Notes under the pieces: model-generated
The model's database searches: none
Seen by the model: only the letters and a program-made list of their open reading frames with translations
Told to the model about the DNA's origin: nothing
From: a virus
Strand: one strand, 5' to 3'
Length of the DNA stretch: 47,396 nucleotides
IMG/VR virus record: IMGVR_UViG_3300029893_000507
Coordinates: 1 to 47,396 of that record
Made by a program: the position numbers and the translations under genes
In this document: one piece after another, positions 23,689-31,582 of the stretch
Layout: each line of letters starts with the position of its first letter
Position numbering within the stretch: the first letter of the stretch is position 1

Positions 23689-25097
23689 TCGGCGGCCCTC
23701 CGGTAGCGGTTCTGGTAAACGGCGCGCCGCTCCATCACGTTGCGGACCCAGGCCGGCTTGTAGCCCCTGATCTGCGCCACCGTGCGCAGGTCCGCCTCGG
23801 TCTTGGCGATGTCCATCAGCGCCTTGAAGTTCATCAGCATGATCTCGTCGGCCGTGAAGCCGGCGAGTCCCGGCGCCCCAGCGATTCCCTTGGCGGCGTC
23901 GGCGCGGCCGGCGATCTTCGGATAGGCGGCGCCGCAGCCCTCGCAGGCCTCGGCCCAGCGGTGGACGCGGTAGCAGCGCCGACAGCGCCGGGTGCCCTCG
24001 ACCGCGCGCTCCAGCCCCTTCAGGCCGCCGCGCAAGTCCCATTTGCGCTTGGCGTCGGGCAGGCCGTGAGCGTGGACGTTGCCGACCATGTCGAGCAGCA
24101 GCGCGTGGCTCTTGCGCTCGTGCGGGCGCAGCGCCCGGCCGACCATCTGCAGATACAGGCTGGTCGACTGGGTCGGGCGCAGCATGATCGCCGTTTCGAC
24201 CAGCGGCACGTCGACGCCTTCGGTGAGCAGCTGCACCGAGGTCAGCACCTGCAGGCGGCCGGCAGCGAGGTCCTCGATGGCCTCGCGGCGGTCGTCGCTG
24301 TCCATGCCGCCGTCGATCGACCGCGCCACCCAGCCGTCGGCGGTGAAGGCCGCGGCGACGTGCTCGGCGTGCTCGACGCCGGTGCAGAAGACGATGCACG
24401 CCGCGCCGGGGCTCAGGCGGGTGTACCAGCCGACGGTCTTCCTGGTGATCTCGTCGGCGTCCATCAGCCGCTGCAGCTCGCCGACGGCATAGTCGCCGCC
24501 GCGCTTCTTCACGCCGCGCAAGTCGACGGCGACCGGCGGCGCGTGGATCCGGGCCGGCGCGAGATAGCCCATCGCGGTGAGCTCGGAAATCGACGGCGCC
24601 TCCACAACGGCCTGGAAGCCGCCGACCTCGCCGATGCCCTGGCCATCGAGCCGGAACGGCGTCGCCGTCGCCCCAAGCACGACCGCCTTTTTGAGCAGCT
24701 CGATCACCGTGCGCCACATGCCGGCGACCATGTGATGGGCCTCGTCGAACACGACTAGGTCGACCTTGGCGAGGTAGTCCGCGAGCTGGTCCTTCCGCGC
24801 CACCAGCGTGTTGATGCTGGCGATCTGCACCAGGTGCGACGTCCTCGGGTAGCCGGGCGCGATCAGCCCGTGCGGGATGCCCAGCGCGTCGAGCCGGCGG
24901 CTGATCTGGTCCATCAGCTCCTGACGGTGCACGACCAGCAGCACCCACCAGCCCTGGGCCGCGAGGAACCGGACGGCCTCGCAGAACATCACCGTCTTGC
25001 CGGATCCGGTGGCGGCGACCAGCAGGGCGTTCATGCCCTGGCGCAGGAAGCGCAGCATCTGGTTGACGCACCGGATCTGGTAGCCGCGGAGGTTCAT
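23685..25097 (-). CDS. DEAD/DEAH-box SF2 helicase
   Basis: 470-aa superfamily 2 helicase. Motifs: Walker A G-S-G-K-T at 31-35, Walker B D-E-A-H at 118-121, motif III T-A-T (144-146), Ib-like N-T-L-V, and motif VI Q-M-V-G-R-A-L-R-P (317-325). Four cysteines near the end (C372, C375, C385, C388) form a likely zinc ribbon. The pattern Y-Q-x-x-C-V-N-Q-M-L near the start is the Q-motif region. Phage relatives act in replication fork start or recombination. It overlaps RusA by ATGA, so the two may work on branched DNA together. Confidence 0.93.
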   Translation of the reverse strand: MNLRGYQIRCVNQMLRFLRQGMNALLVAATGSGKTVMFCEAVRFLAAQGWWVLLVVHRQELMDQISRRLDALGIPHGLIAPGYPRTSHLVQIASINTLVARKDQLADYLAKVDLVVFDEAHHMVAGMWRTVIELLKKAVVLGATATPFRLDGQGIGEVGGFQAVVEAPSISELTAMGYLAPARIHAPPVAVDLRGVKKRGGDYAVGELQRLMDADEITRKTVGWYTRLSPGAACIVFCTGVEHAEHVAAAFTADGWVARSIDGGMDSDDRREAIEDLAAGRLQVLTSVQLLTEGVDVPLVETAIMLRPTQSTSLYLQMVGRALRPHERKSHALLLDMVGNVHAHGLPDAKRKWDLRGGLKGLERAVEGTRRCRRCYRVHRWAEACEGCGAAYPKIAGRADAAKGIAGAPGLAGFTADEIMLMNFKALMDIAKTEADLRTVAQIRGYKPAWVRNVMERRAVYQNRYRRAAE

Positions 25098-25534
25098 GCC
25101 GCGCCTCCGTCGAGCGGGCGGACGGTGACGATGGTCTCGGCCACCTCGCCGTAGACCTTGCGGGCCGACACGGCGACCACCTGGGCGTCGTCGGCGTAGA
25201 CCACGCCGTTGAGGGCGTCCCAGATCAGCTTCAGCGCGTTGTCGAGGTCGGGCTTCTTGGTCGGGCGGACCTCGCCGGCCAGTGCGGCGGTGCGGCGCTT
25301 CTTCGGCCAGCTCGCCGCCGGCACCAGGGTGGCGCACACCTCCATCGCCACCGGCCCGGTCAGCGGCGGCCGGCCGCCCATGACCTCCATGGCCAGCACA
25401 GCGACAACGCCCTCCTTCGAGCGCGTCTTGGCGGGCGTGAAGGCCCGGGCGTGGCCGGCAATCACCGCCAGCCGCGGCCGGCCCTTCGCCTGCGCCGCGC
25501 CCGGGATCACGATGCGGATGCTCCCCCCCGACAT
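25094..25534 (-). CDS. rusA: RusA-family Holliday junction resolvase
   Basis: 146-aa nuclease of the RusA family. Key features are: an N-terminal I-P-G-x-x-x-x-K-G-R-P-R motif (about residues 10-21), K-K-P-D-L-D-N-A-L-K-L-I-W-D-A-L-N-G in the second half with the two catalytic aspartates, and a following D-D-A-Q-V-V motif with a third. It resolves Holliday junctions made during phage replication and recombination. Length and motif spacing fit the family. It stands between the Rmf-like gene and the helicase gene and overlaps the latter. Confidence 0.93.
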   Translation of the reverse strand: MSGGSIRIVIPGAAQAKGRPRLAVIAGHARAFTPAKTRSKEGVVAVLAMEVMGGRPPLTGPVAMEVCATLVPAASWPKKRRTAALAGEVRPTKKPDLDNALKLIWDALNGVVYADDAQVVAVSARKVYGEVAETIVTVRPLDGGAA

Positions 25535-25544
25535 GCCGCCGGCC

Positions 25545-26513
25545 TCAGTTCACGTAGGCCGGTTCGGCTTCGGCGGCGGCGCCGCGGCGGCCGCGCTTCG
25601 GACGGCGGTCGAGCTGCTCGGGGATGTCGAGCGGGTCGGCGTCGGCCTTCGCCGCGTTCGCCCGGGCGATCTGGCCGCCTTCCCAGCCGCGGTCCCAGGC
25701 GGCGTGCACATCGGTGCCGGCGTCGTGCGGATTGGCCTCGCGCGCCTCGTCGGCCTCGCCCGCCTTGTTGCCGGCGCAGGTCGCCTCGTAGACGGCGTCG
25801 TCGTGTGCAGCCTGCTCGGTCTCGCGATCGGCGGCACCCTTGGCGCGGCCGCGCTCCCACAGCATCGCCTTCGGGGTGCCGTCGGCGTGCGGGTTGGTCT
25901 CGGGGCCGAAGCCGTCGCGGCCGGCCTCCAGGCCCTTATTGAACACGGCGCCGCCGTGTTCGACCTCGCCGTCGTCGGCGGCGGCCAGGCCCTGGCCCCA
26001 GTCGGAGTCGGCCGGCCCGATTTCCTCCGCGCCGTCGCCCTCGCCGCGGGCGGCGCCGGTGCCCTCGCCGTCGGCGTCGTCGAGCGGCTGCGGCGCGGCG
26101 CCGTCGTCACCGTCGGTGGCCGCCTCGACCGGCGGCTCGTCCTCGTCCTGCTCGACCAGGTCGGCCTTGAGCTGATCGAGCGCGTCGAGGAAGTTCAGCA
26201 CCTCGCCCTGCTTCAGCGCGGTGAAGGCCCGGCGCAGATTGCTCTGGATCCGCTCGCCGTCGGCCTCGTCCTCGAGGTCCTGGGCGGTACGGTGGCGCTT
26301 GTAGAGCTTGTAGAACAGCTCGAGGTCGGCGCGTTCGATGCCGCTGTCCTTCTTCAGCCCGCGCCACAGCGCGGTGCGCTCGTCGGTCTTCGGCACGATG
26401 TGGGTGGCCTTCAGATCCGCGATCTCGCAGTCGAGCGCGTAGAGCTGCGCGAAAGCCGTCTTGATCGCGTTGGGAAGCTGGTCGGCGGAAAGCCGCGGGG
26501 CGTCGTTGCTCAT
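25545..26513 (-). CDS. Helical protein with two Rmf/CrpP-like repeats
   Basis: 322-aa acidic protein in three parts. Residues 1-118 are helical, and by pattern only resemble GapR/DUF2312-type coiled coils. Residues 119-185 are an acidic, probably disordered linker. Residues 186-233 and 238-285 each follow the Rmf/CrpP pattern: a G-x-x-A-G-x-x-G segment, then N-P-H, a W and a second G-x-x-x-G. E. coli Rmf binds the ribosome and makes it dormant; Rmf-like domains are common in alphaproteobacterial phages, but their role is not known. A possible hibernation-like effect on host ribosomes is inference. Confidence 0.75.
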   Translation of the reverse strand: MSNDAPRLSADQLPNAIKTAFAQLYALDCEIADLKATHIVPKTDERTALWRGLKKDSGIERADLELFYKLYKRHRTAQDLEDEADGERIQSNLRRAFTALKQGEVLNFLDALDQLKADLVEQDEDEPPVEAATDGDDGAAPQPLDDADGEGTGAARGEGDGAEEIGPADSDWGQGLAAADDGEVEHGGAVFNKGLEAGRDGFGPETNPHADGTPKAMLWERGRAKGAADRETEQAAHDDAVYEATCAGNKAGEADEAREANPHDAGTDVHAAWDRGWEGGQIARANAAKADADPLDIPEQLDRRPKRGRRGAAAEAEPAYVN

Positions 26514-26534
26514 GGGGTGCTGGTCTCCTGGTGG

Positions 26535-28073
26535 TCAGCCGCCGGCGACGACGCGCTGCAGAGCAGCGGGCGACAGCCGGTCGGGAGCGGTGGGGGAACG
26601 GGGTTCGGTGGCCGCGCGCGGCTTCAGGGTCACGCGGTAGTGCGTGCGCGAATGGCAGTCGGGACAGTAGCTCGACCCCGGCTGCGTCGGCTTGCCGCAG
26701 AACTCCCGCGTCGGCCGGACGTCGTCGCCCCAGAGCGGGAACTGGCAGGTGCGCCAGTCCGGGAACACCTTCGGCGCCGGCGCGTGTTGGACAGGCCGCG
26801 GGCCGGCTGGGCCCGCCTTTTCGCCGGATGCACTGGTCGGGAGGTTGCTCCCGGTTCGGGTTGTCCCCGTGCCCGCGGCCTGGGGCGGCGTCGCAGGTGC
26901 GGTGCCGGCCGAGACCTCGGGGCGAGCACTTTGCATTTTCTGCAAAGAAGGCCCGGGAGCGGGCGTCACCCCGCTCCCGGCAGTTGTCAGGGAGGCACGG
27001 TTCAAGATGCGATTGCCGGCGTCCTCAGCGGCGGGTGCCGCATCTTCCCGGCCGGCGGCGGGAAGCTCATTGGTCTGGGCGAGGCGCCAGTTCGGAGTCG
27101 TGTTCCCCGGCTCGGCCGTCTGGCTGCCGTCGGCGATTGTGACGCGCCGGCTGCGCTGGAAGCGCTCGACCTTGATCAGGCTCGCCGCCTCCAGGCGCTT
27201 CAACGAGTTGCTGGCCGTCGCCGGCGACTTGTCGCCGAGGCGCTGGCCGATCTCCTCGTTGCTCGGGCAGACGACGCCGGCCGTCGCGGCCTCAGTGACC
27301 ACGGCCAGCACCCGGAGGTCGGTCGCGGACAGGCGCGCCCTCGGCGCCGGCGCCGGCGGCTGTGCGCCTGGCAGCGTGATCGCGCGGTGCGGCCCGCCAG
27401 AGACGGTGATTAGGCCCAGCTTCTTCAGGTGGAACAGCGCCTTGGCGACCGGGCCGTGCGTCGTCTGGCAGCGCGAGCCGATTTCCTTGTTGGTCAGGCG
27501 GCAGACGCCGTCGACGGCGGCGGCGCGGATGACGTCGAGAACGCGATGGACGTAGGGCGGAAGGATGTGCTGCGGGGCTTCCACCCGCTCCCCAGGCGTC
27601 TCCTGGTTTGCCCGATCGCCATTGGCCACCTGGTCGGGTCCGCGGCTGCCCGCTGCCGCCGGCGGGCATTCGGCCCCGGTTTCGGCTCCAGCCACGCATT
27701 CCGACCGCGGCGTTTCAATGCGGTCGACGCTCTTGGCCTTCATCGCCTCCCCGGGCTCAGGGATCTCGTACCGCTCACACAGCACCGCCGCGGCGCGCTC
27801 ATCGTCGCCGATATGGGTGCCGATTTCCGGAGGGGCCGAAGAGCACTCCCCTTGGACAGCCTCCCCGGCCCCTGCAGCCTCTCCGGATCTCGGCGCGGCG
27901 ACGGCTTCACCGCACTCCCCGGCTGCTGCATCTCGTTCATCGTTCGCCGCGGCCAGCTTCCGCAGCTCGGCCTGCACCTTGATCGCATCGACCTGGATCG
28001 CGCAGGCGATCGCGATCGGGTCGTGGCCGTGCTTCTTGGCGGCGCGCGCCACGCGGGCGGCGAGGTTGCTCAT
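26535..28073 (-). CDS. Two winged helices plus GcrA-type zinc motif
   Basis: 512-aa protein. Residues 1-40 are a helix-turn-helix-like segment, 41-165 a disordered region. Two winged-helix domains follow (about 168-232 with T-N-K-E-I-G-S-R-C-Q-T and about 245-312 with S-N-E-E-I-G-Q-R-L-G-D-K-S). The C-terminus has C443-x-F-P-L-W-G-D, C459-G, Y-C470-x-x-C473-H474, the layout of the C-terminal part of GcrA, the alphaproteobacterial sigma-70 cofactor that acts at methylated promoters. The protein may therefore touch RNA polymerase or the host cell cycle. The zinc motif is read directly; the function is inference. It follows a CII-like regulator. Confidence 0.78.
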   Translation of the reverse strand: MSNLAARVARAAKKHGHDPIAIACAIQVDAIKVQAELRKLAAANDERDAAAGECGEAVAAPRSGEAAGAGEAVQGECSSAPPEIGTHIGDDERAAAVLCERYEIPEPGEAMKAKSVDRIETPRSECVAGAETGAECPPAAAGSRGPDQVANGDRANQETPGERVEAPQHILPPYVHRVLDVIRAAAVDGVCRLTNKEIGSRCQTTHGPVAKALFHLKKLGLITVSGGPHRAITLPGAQPPAPAPRARLSATDLRVLAVVTEAATAGVVCPSNEEIGQRLGDKSPATASNSLKRLEAASLIKVERFQRSRRVTIADGSQTAEPGNTTPNWRLAQTNELPAAGREDAAPAAEDAGNRILNRASLTTAGSGVTPAPGPSLQKMQSARPEVSAGTAPATPPQAAGTGTTRTGSNLPTSASGEKAGPAGPRPVQHAPAPKVFPDWRTCQFPLWGDDVRPTREFCGKPTQPGSSYCPDCHSRTHYRVTLKPRAATEPRSPTAPDRLSPAALQRVVAGG

Positions 28074-28561
28074 CAGCCCACCGCCTTCAGCGGCTCGGCG
28101 CGCATCGCGTCGATGTCGGCCAGCAGCTTGTCGAGCTGCTCGCGCAGATCGGCGGCCTCGCCGGCGATGCGAACGTATTCGGTCATGGTGACCTTGCGTC
28201 CGCCGGGCCCCTGCGGCGCAATCGCGGCGCGGACCTCACCGGTGAGCTCGCCGACCTCGCGCATCACCTCCATCAGCCGGTCGCGCGGATCGGCGGCGAC
28301 GTGCGGCGGCGCCTGGACCTGGCCAAGCATGCGGGCGTAGACGTCGAAAATCGGCGGCTGCTGGCCGGCGGAGATGCAGGCGGCGTCCAGCCGCACGGCC
28401 TGGAACAGCGGGCACTGGTGCGCGTCGTCATCCTCGTCGGCCCACAGCTGCACCAGGCGCCGCGACTTGCCGGTGACCTCGGCGACGCCGCCGCCGGTCA
28501 GGATCCCGATGGCGCGCTGAATGCCGTCTTCCAGGCTCTGCGGTGTGCGCGGCTTGGTCAT
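28073..28561 (-). CDS. CII-like phage regulatory protein
   Basis: 162-aa protein. The N-terminus (E-V-T-G-K-S-R-R-L-V-Q-L-W-A-D-E-D-D-D-A-H, about 28-48, followed by L-D-A-A-C-I-S-A-G) matches the helix-turn-helix of CII-type regulators found in alphaproteobacterial phages. A helical C-terminus follows. It may control the choice between lysis and lysogeny or early promoters. The ATG overlaps the previous stop in an ATGA junction; a TTG further upstream would be a weaker start. Confidence 0.78.
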   Translation of the reverse strand: MTKPRTPQSLEDGIQRAIGILTGGGVAEVTGKSRRLVQLWADEDDDAHQCPLFQAVRLDAACISAGQQPPIFDVYARMLGQVQAPPHVAADPRDRLMEVMREVGELTGEVRAAIAPQGPGGRKVTMTEYVRIAGEAADLREQLDKLLADIDAMRAEPLKAVG

Positions 28562-28800
28562 TGTTCGCTTCCCGGTTGGCAATGGAACAGGACGGTTGAA
28601 CGGCGCTCGGCCATCCTCGCCTCATGGACATCCGAGCCCGCATCATCTCGGCCCAGCCGAAACCCCCACCCCAGCCCGGCCAGCAGCCCGCCGGCGAAGA
28701 TCGCGGCGGCCAGGATCAGCAGCACGGCGAGTTCTGCTGGGTCGGAGCCTGCGACGGCTGCGAGGTCGGGTGCGCACGCCGGAAGCTGGTCGGGCGTCAT
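28558..28800 (-). CDS. Small single-pass membrane protein
   Basis: 80-aa protein with one clear membrane segment, A-V-L-L-I-L-A-A-A-I-F-A-G-G-L-L-A-G (about residues 24-41), and a charged C-terminal tail. ATGA overlaps join it to the genes on both sides. It could be a holin-like protein, but its place in the early operon makes that doubtful. Function unknown. Confidence 0.7.
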   Translation of the reverse strand: MTPDQLPACAPDLAAVAGSDPAELAVLLILAAAIFAGGLLAGLGWGFRLGRDDAGSDVHEARMAERRSTVLFHCQPGSEQ

Positions 28801-29563
28801 GGCGTCCAGCCCTCTCCGATGTTGGACGCCGCGAATTCACCGCGGAGTCGAACGGCGGCATCGCTGTACGCGCGAGCGGCGGCCTCCGCGGTCTGGTGCC
28901 TGCCGAGATGGATTGTTTTGCCTGCAACAGTGATGGACGCCTCGAAACGCCCGTCCCTTTCGCGGACACCGACAAAGCCGGCCGCCCTGTAGGCGCCACT
29001 CTGTTCCCGGCGTTCTGCCAGGGCTCGGCTATCCGCAGATTTCCCCTGACGTTGTTCAGGCCGTTGCGATCAATGTGGTCCACCTGCTTGTCGGCGGGCG
29101 CGTTTAAAATCAGCCGATGCATGTACTCAGCGAAAAAGTCCAAGCTACGGTACGCATACCGACAAACCCCGCCGACGATCAGCGGCTGCCACTTCCATTG
29201 GTTCACCAGCGCAAAGTCGCTCTCGCTCACAAGCGATGAGAACTTGCCGCCCGAAAGCGGAACCACACGCACTCCGGGGCTGACCGCCGGCAGCGATGCC
29301 ACCCAGTCCAACCAATCCCGGACAGACTTCGGAGGCGCCTTCTGCCTCTCCATCGCCGGAGCGACTCGATGCTGATCCGGAAAGTTCAACCTGGCGAAGC
29401 TTCCGAACCGATCGGCGGCGGCCCGGTCGTAGGCGGCTCCCGCCTCCTCTGCAGTCTTGAACGTGCCCAAGAACGAGCGGCCGTTCTGCCCGCCAATCCA
29501 GGCCTCGAAGGTACCGCTCTTAGTGAGGCGAACGCCGCGCAGCCCCTTTGTCGGCCGGGTCAT
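28797..29563 (-). pseudogene. Frameshifted HNH endonuclease with two AP2 domains
   Basis: The start (29563, AGGAGG upstream) leads into a first AP2 domain (G-L-R-G-V-R-L-T-K, W-I-G-G, A-A-x-A-Y-D-R-A-A; residues 8-60) and an HNH core (H-R-L-I-L, V-D-H-I-D-R-N-G-L-N-N, R-G-N-L-R; about 140-180). After N-A-G-N-R at about base 29003 the frame is lost. In the -1 frame a second AP2 domain (F-V-G-V-R-E-R-D-G, L-G-R-H-Q-T-A-E-A-A, Y-S-D-A-A) continues for 67 codons to a TGA that overlaps the next ATG. One base is missing or the sequence has an error. Such genes are homing-type endonucleases. No slippery site is seen, so this is called broken. Confidence 0.75.
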
Positions 29564-29594
29564 AGGCCGGTCCTCCTGGCGCTGGGCGGAAGCG

Positions 29595-29837
29595 ATGGCG
29601 CGCATCAACTTCATGGCCACCCTGTTCAGCATGTACGGAAGCACGTATCCGCAGCGCCTGCCGTTCCTGATGGCGGAAATCGAGGCCGAGATCGCCGCGG
29701 GAACGTTGCCGTCGCCGGATGGGAAGGCGCGGGACGCCATGATGGAGGCGCTGCGGCGCATCGTCAGCGAGCCCCACGCCGATGCGCTGCGGCAGGCGTT
29801 CCTTCGCGCCGAAGCGGCGAAAGCCGCTCAGCAGTAA
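29595..29837 (+). CDS. Small hypothetical protein, opposite strand
   Basis: 80-aa protein on the plus strand inside the leftward early operon. The sequence is protein-like and helical: a hydrophobic start (M-A-R-I-N-F-M-A-T-L-F-S-M-Y-G), then E-I-E-A-E-I-A-A-G and M-M-E-A-L-R-R-I-V. A second Met at 29613 could also start it. Its ribosome-binding site is weak and its 3' end overlaps the 72-aa gene on the other strand by 74 bases. A real gene is likely but not certain. Function unknown. Confidence 0.45.
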   Translation: MARINFMATLFSMYGSTYPQRLPFLMAEIEAEIAAGTLPSPDGKARDAMMEALRRIVSEPHADALRQAFLRAEAAKAAQQ

Positions 29838-29982
29838 TCGCCTTCAGAACGCGGTCGGCATCGACGGCGGCGCGCCGGCCGCGTTCGCTGTCGCTCGGCG
29901 TATGCATATGCGCCAGGCGTCCGGGCTCGATGAGCGTGCGGTACAGCCAAGCGCCAATCGCGATACGAAGCCTGATGAGCAT
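29764..29982 (-). CDS. Small basic early protein
   Basis: 72-aa protein directly behind cro with AGGAGG five bases before its ATG. The N-terminal 45 residues look like a genuine protein with a short hydrophobic/basic helix (I-R-L-R-I-A-I-G-A-W-L-Y-R-T-L-I-E-P-G-R). The C-terminal 27 residues are Arg/Ala-rich and overlap the plus-strand gene, so the tail may be unselected. Function unknown. Confidence 0.5.
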   Translation of the reverse strand: MLIRLRIAIGAWLYRTLIEPGRLAHMHTPSDSERGRRAAVDADRVLKAITAERLSPLRREGTPAAAHRRGAR

Positions 29983-29991
29983 CGGTTCCTC

Positions 29992-30216
29992 CTACTCGGC
30001 GGCTTGGTCGGGGTGGGTGGGCCGGTTCTCGGGCAGGAAATCCCGCCACGTCACCGCGCCGCCGGTCTCCCGATGGATGGCGTCGATCAACTCCAGATCA
30101 GGAGTCCGATCGCCGTTGACGTACTTGTGCATCGTCTGCCGGTTCTCGACGCCGACCCTCCGGCCGAACTCGGCCACGCTGATGCCCGTCCGTGTGATGT
30201 AGTCGCGGAGCTTCAT
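29992..30216 (-). CDS. Cro-like repressor
   Basis: 74-aa DNA-binding protein, divergent from cI and first gene of the leftward early operon. Its helix-turn-helix is I-S-V-A-E-F-G-R-R-V-G-V-E-N-R-Q-T-M-H-K-Y (about residues 12-32), followed by N-G-D-R-T-P and a short helix. Cro proteins stop cI transcription and early genes as the lytic cycle runs. The ATG has no ribosome-binding site and the -10 box is close, so the message may be nearly leaderless. Confidence 0.85.
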   Translation of the reverse strand: MKLRDYITRTGISVAEFGRRVGVENRQTMHKYVNGDRTPDLELIDAIHRETGGAVTWRDFLPENRPTHPDQAAE

Positions 30217-30228
30217 GGTGGCGACGAC

Positions 30229-30300
30229 TGTAACCGCAATGGGGACAAGCGTCAACAGCTTGGTTATCGCGCCACGTCCCCATTCGGGTGACAAATGGGG
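30229..30300. promoter_or_regulatory. Operator and divergent promoters between cI and cro
   Basis: Read leftward, TTGACG, CTTGTCCCC and CGGTTACA at 30229-30255 form the cro promoter with an operator inside its spacer. A second element, CCCCATT (30278-30284) with inverted AATGGGG (30294-30300), lies just before cI. The three GGGGAC/CCCC boxes are candidate CI and Cro binding sites. The first box recurs almost unchanged at 35667-35693. Confidence 0.72.
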
Positions 30301-30301
30301 G

Positions 30302-30982
30302 ATGAGCAACCGCATTCGCGAACTACGGGATGAGCGCCGCTGGTCCCTGGAGCAACTGGCAGATGCCGCCGGGACCACCAGGCAGCAGATACACAAGCTT
30401 GAACGCGGGGAGCGGAAGCTCACCCAGGACTGGATGGAGCGGCTATCCTCTGCGTTCGGCGTGACGCCGGCCGAGCTGATCGCCACGAAGGGCATGCTGG
30501 CGCAGCCGCCCGCCGACCGCCGCACCAAGCCAGCAGCCAATGACCTGATCGAGATCGCCGGCGACGAGCTGGCGATGATCCCGGTCTACGATCTCGGCCT
30601 TTCGGCGGGGCACGGCGCCTGGTCCGAGCACGACGGCGATCCGATGTATCTACAGCCATATCGGCACCAGTGGCTTCGAGCCCTGACCAATGCGCCGCTG
30701 GGCTCGCTGTTCGTCGCCCGTGTCTCCGGCGACAGCATGGAGGCGACGCTGCACAACGGCGACCAGGTGCTGGTCGATCGCTCACGGGCCCGCGCCACGA
30801 AGGACGGCATTTACGCCCTGCGCTGGCAGGACGACATCATGGTCAAGCGCATCTCGGTCGACCCGCGCAACGGCATGCTGACGGTCGCCAGCGACAACCC
30901 GCGGTACCAGACCTACAAGAACGTCAAGCCGGAGAGCATCGTGATCTTGGGGCGGGTAATCTGGTTGGGGAGGGGCGTTTGA
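30302..30982 (+). CDS. cI: CI-type repressor (LexA-like peptidase)
   Basis: 226-aa repressor. Residues 1-60 are an XRE helix-turn-helix (W-S-L-E-Q-L-A-D-A-A-G-T-T-R-Q-Q-I-H-K-L-E-R-G). The C-terminal S24 peptidase has V-S-G-D-S145-M-E with the catalytic serine and K182 (I-M-V-K-R) as the general base; the likely self-cleavage site is Ala102-Gly103 in L-S-A-G-H-G. It holds the lysogenic state and should be cut when RecA is active, so the phage is probably inducible by DNA damage. The ATG is chosen because it starts the HTH exactly; the frame is open upstream into the operator. Confidence 0.93.
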   Translation: MSNRIRELRDERRWSLEQLADAAGTTRQQIHKLERGERKLTQDWMERLSSAFGVTPAELIATKGMLAQPPADRRTKPAANDLIEIAGDELAMIPVYDLGLSAGHGAWSEHDGDPMYLQPYRHQWLRALTNAPLGSLFVARVSGDSMEATLHNGDQVLVDRSRARATKDGIYALRWQDDIMVKRISVDPRNGMLTVASDNPRYQTYKNVKPESIVILGRVIWLGRGV

Positions 30983-31260
30983 CCCGGCCTTCGTCAGATG
31001 GAGGAGTCTGGATCAGCGCAATATTTCTTTGCGTAGTGACCGCCATCGCATCATGGGGCTGGCAAATCCTTCAGTGGCTAAAAACTGCGTCGTGGCACCC
31101 ACTCCCCATATCGGCCGCCCTAGCACCGGCGCTCACTTACATTGATGCGATGGATTGGCTTGGGCTCCGCGCCGTTCTCCTTTGGCTTCTCGACGTCAAT
31201 ATAGGTGTCGCACTGATACTTGCATCCGTGACGATCATTCACTTCGGTTCGGCAAAATAG
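30979..31260 (+). CDS. Small membrane protein downstream of cI
   Basis: 93-aa protein from a TTG start that overlaps the cI stop (TTGA), with GGGGAGGGG upstream. It has two hydrophobic helices (about residues 11-28 and 65-90) and a short amphipathic stretch between them. It is co-transcribed with cI in the lysogen and so resembles rexB of lambda by position and topology, although no sequence family is recognised. It is a candidate superinfection-exclusion gene (inference). Confidence 0.65.
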   Translation: MTRPSSDGGVWISAIFLCVVTAIASWGWQILQWLKTASWHPLPISAALAPALTYIDAMDWLGLRAVLLWLLDVNIGVALILASVTIIHFGSAK

Positions 31261-31266
31261 GTTCTC

Positions 31267-31581
31267 ATGAGCCGCAGCCCCGACGACCAGCGTTTCCGAG
31301 GCTTCCTCTTTGGGGCAGCTTTCGTGGCGGTCGCGTGGCTGGGATACGAGCGCATAGGCGCGGTGTCTTTTGGCATTAAGTCTGAGCTGGGACTTGGGAG
31401 CTGGGTTGTCCCCGCAAGTCTAATTCTATGGTTTGCGCTCATGACCCACCTATTGCAGCGGGGAGTGACCGGGGAATCGTACGTAGATGCGGCCCTCCCG
31501 AAGCGTCGGTCTGGGATCACCGACATGACCGGGTGGGCCCTGGTCGCCTTCACTCTCCTCTGTGCCGCGAACTGGTCGTGA
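31267..31581 (+). CDS. Membrane protein downstream of cI
   Basis: 104-aa protein with three likely membrane segments (about residues 12-28, 45-62 and 88-103). It follows the 93-aa membrane protein after six bases and its TGA is one base before the next ATG. AT content is higher than in phage core genes. It is likely expressed with cI. No family recognised; a membrane-acting exclusion pair is possible but unproved. Confidence 0.68.
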   Translation: MSRSPDDQRFRGFLFGAAFVAVAWLGYERIGAVSFGIKSELGLGSWVVPASLILWFALMTHLLQRGVTGESYVDAALPKRRSGITDMTGWALVAFTLLCAANWS

Positions 31582-31582
31582 G

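Noticed and set aside
28580-28582. TTG start for the CII-like gene
   Set aside because: The ATG at 28561 overlaps the previous stop as ATGA, the rule in this operon, and the TTG adds seven residues without a better ribosome-binding site.
28624-28992. Plus-strand small genes over the HNH region
   Set aside because: They mirror the second AP2 domain, which is clearly coded on the minus strand.
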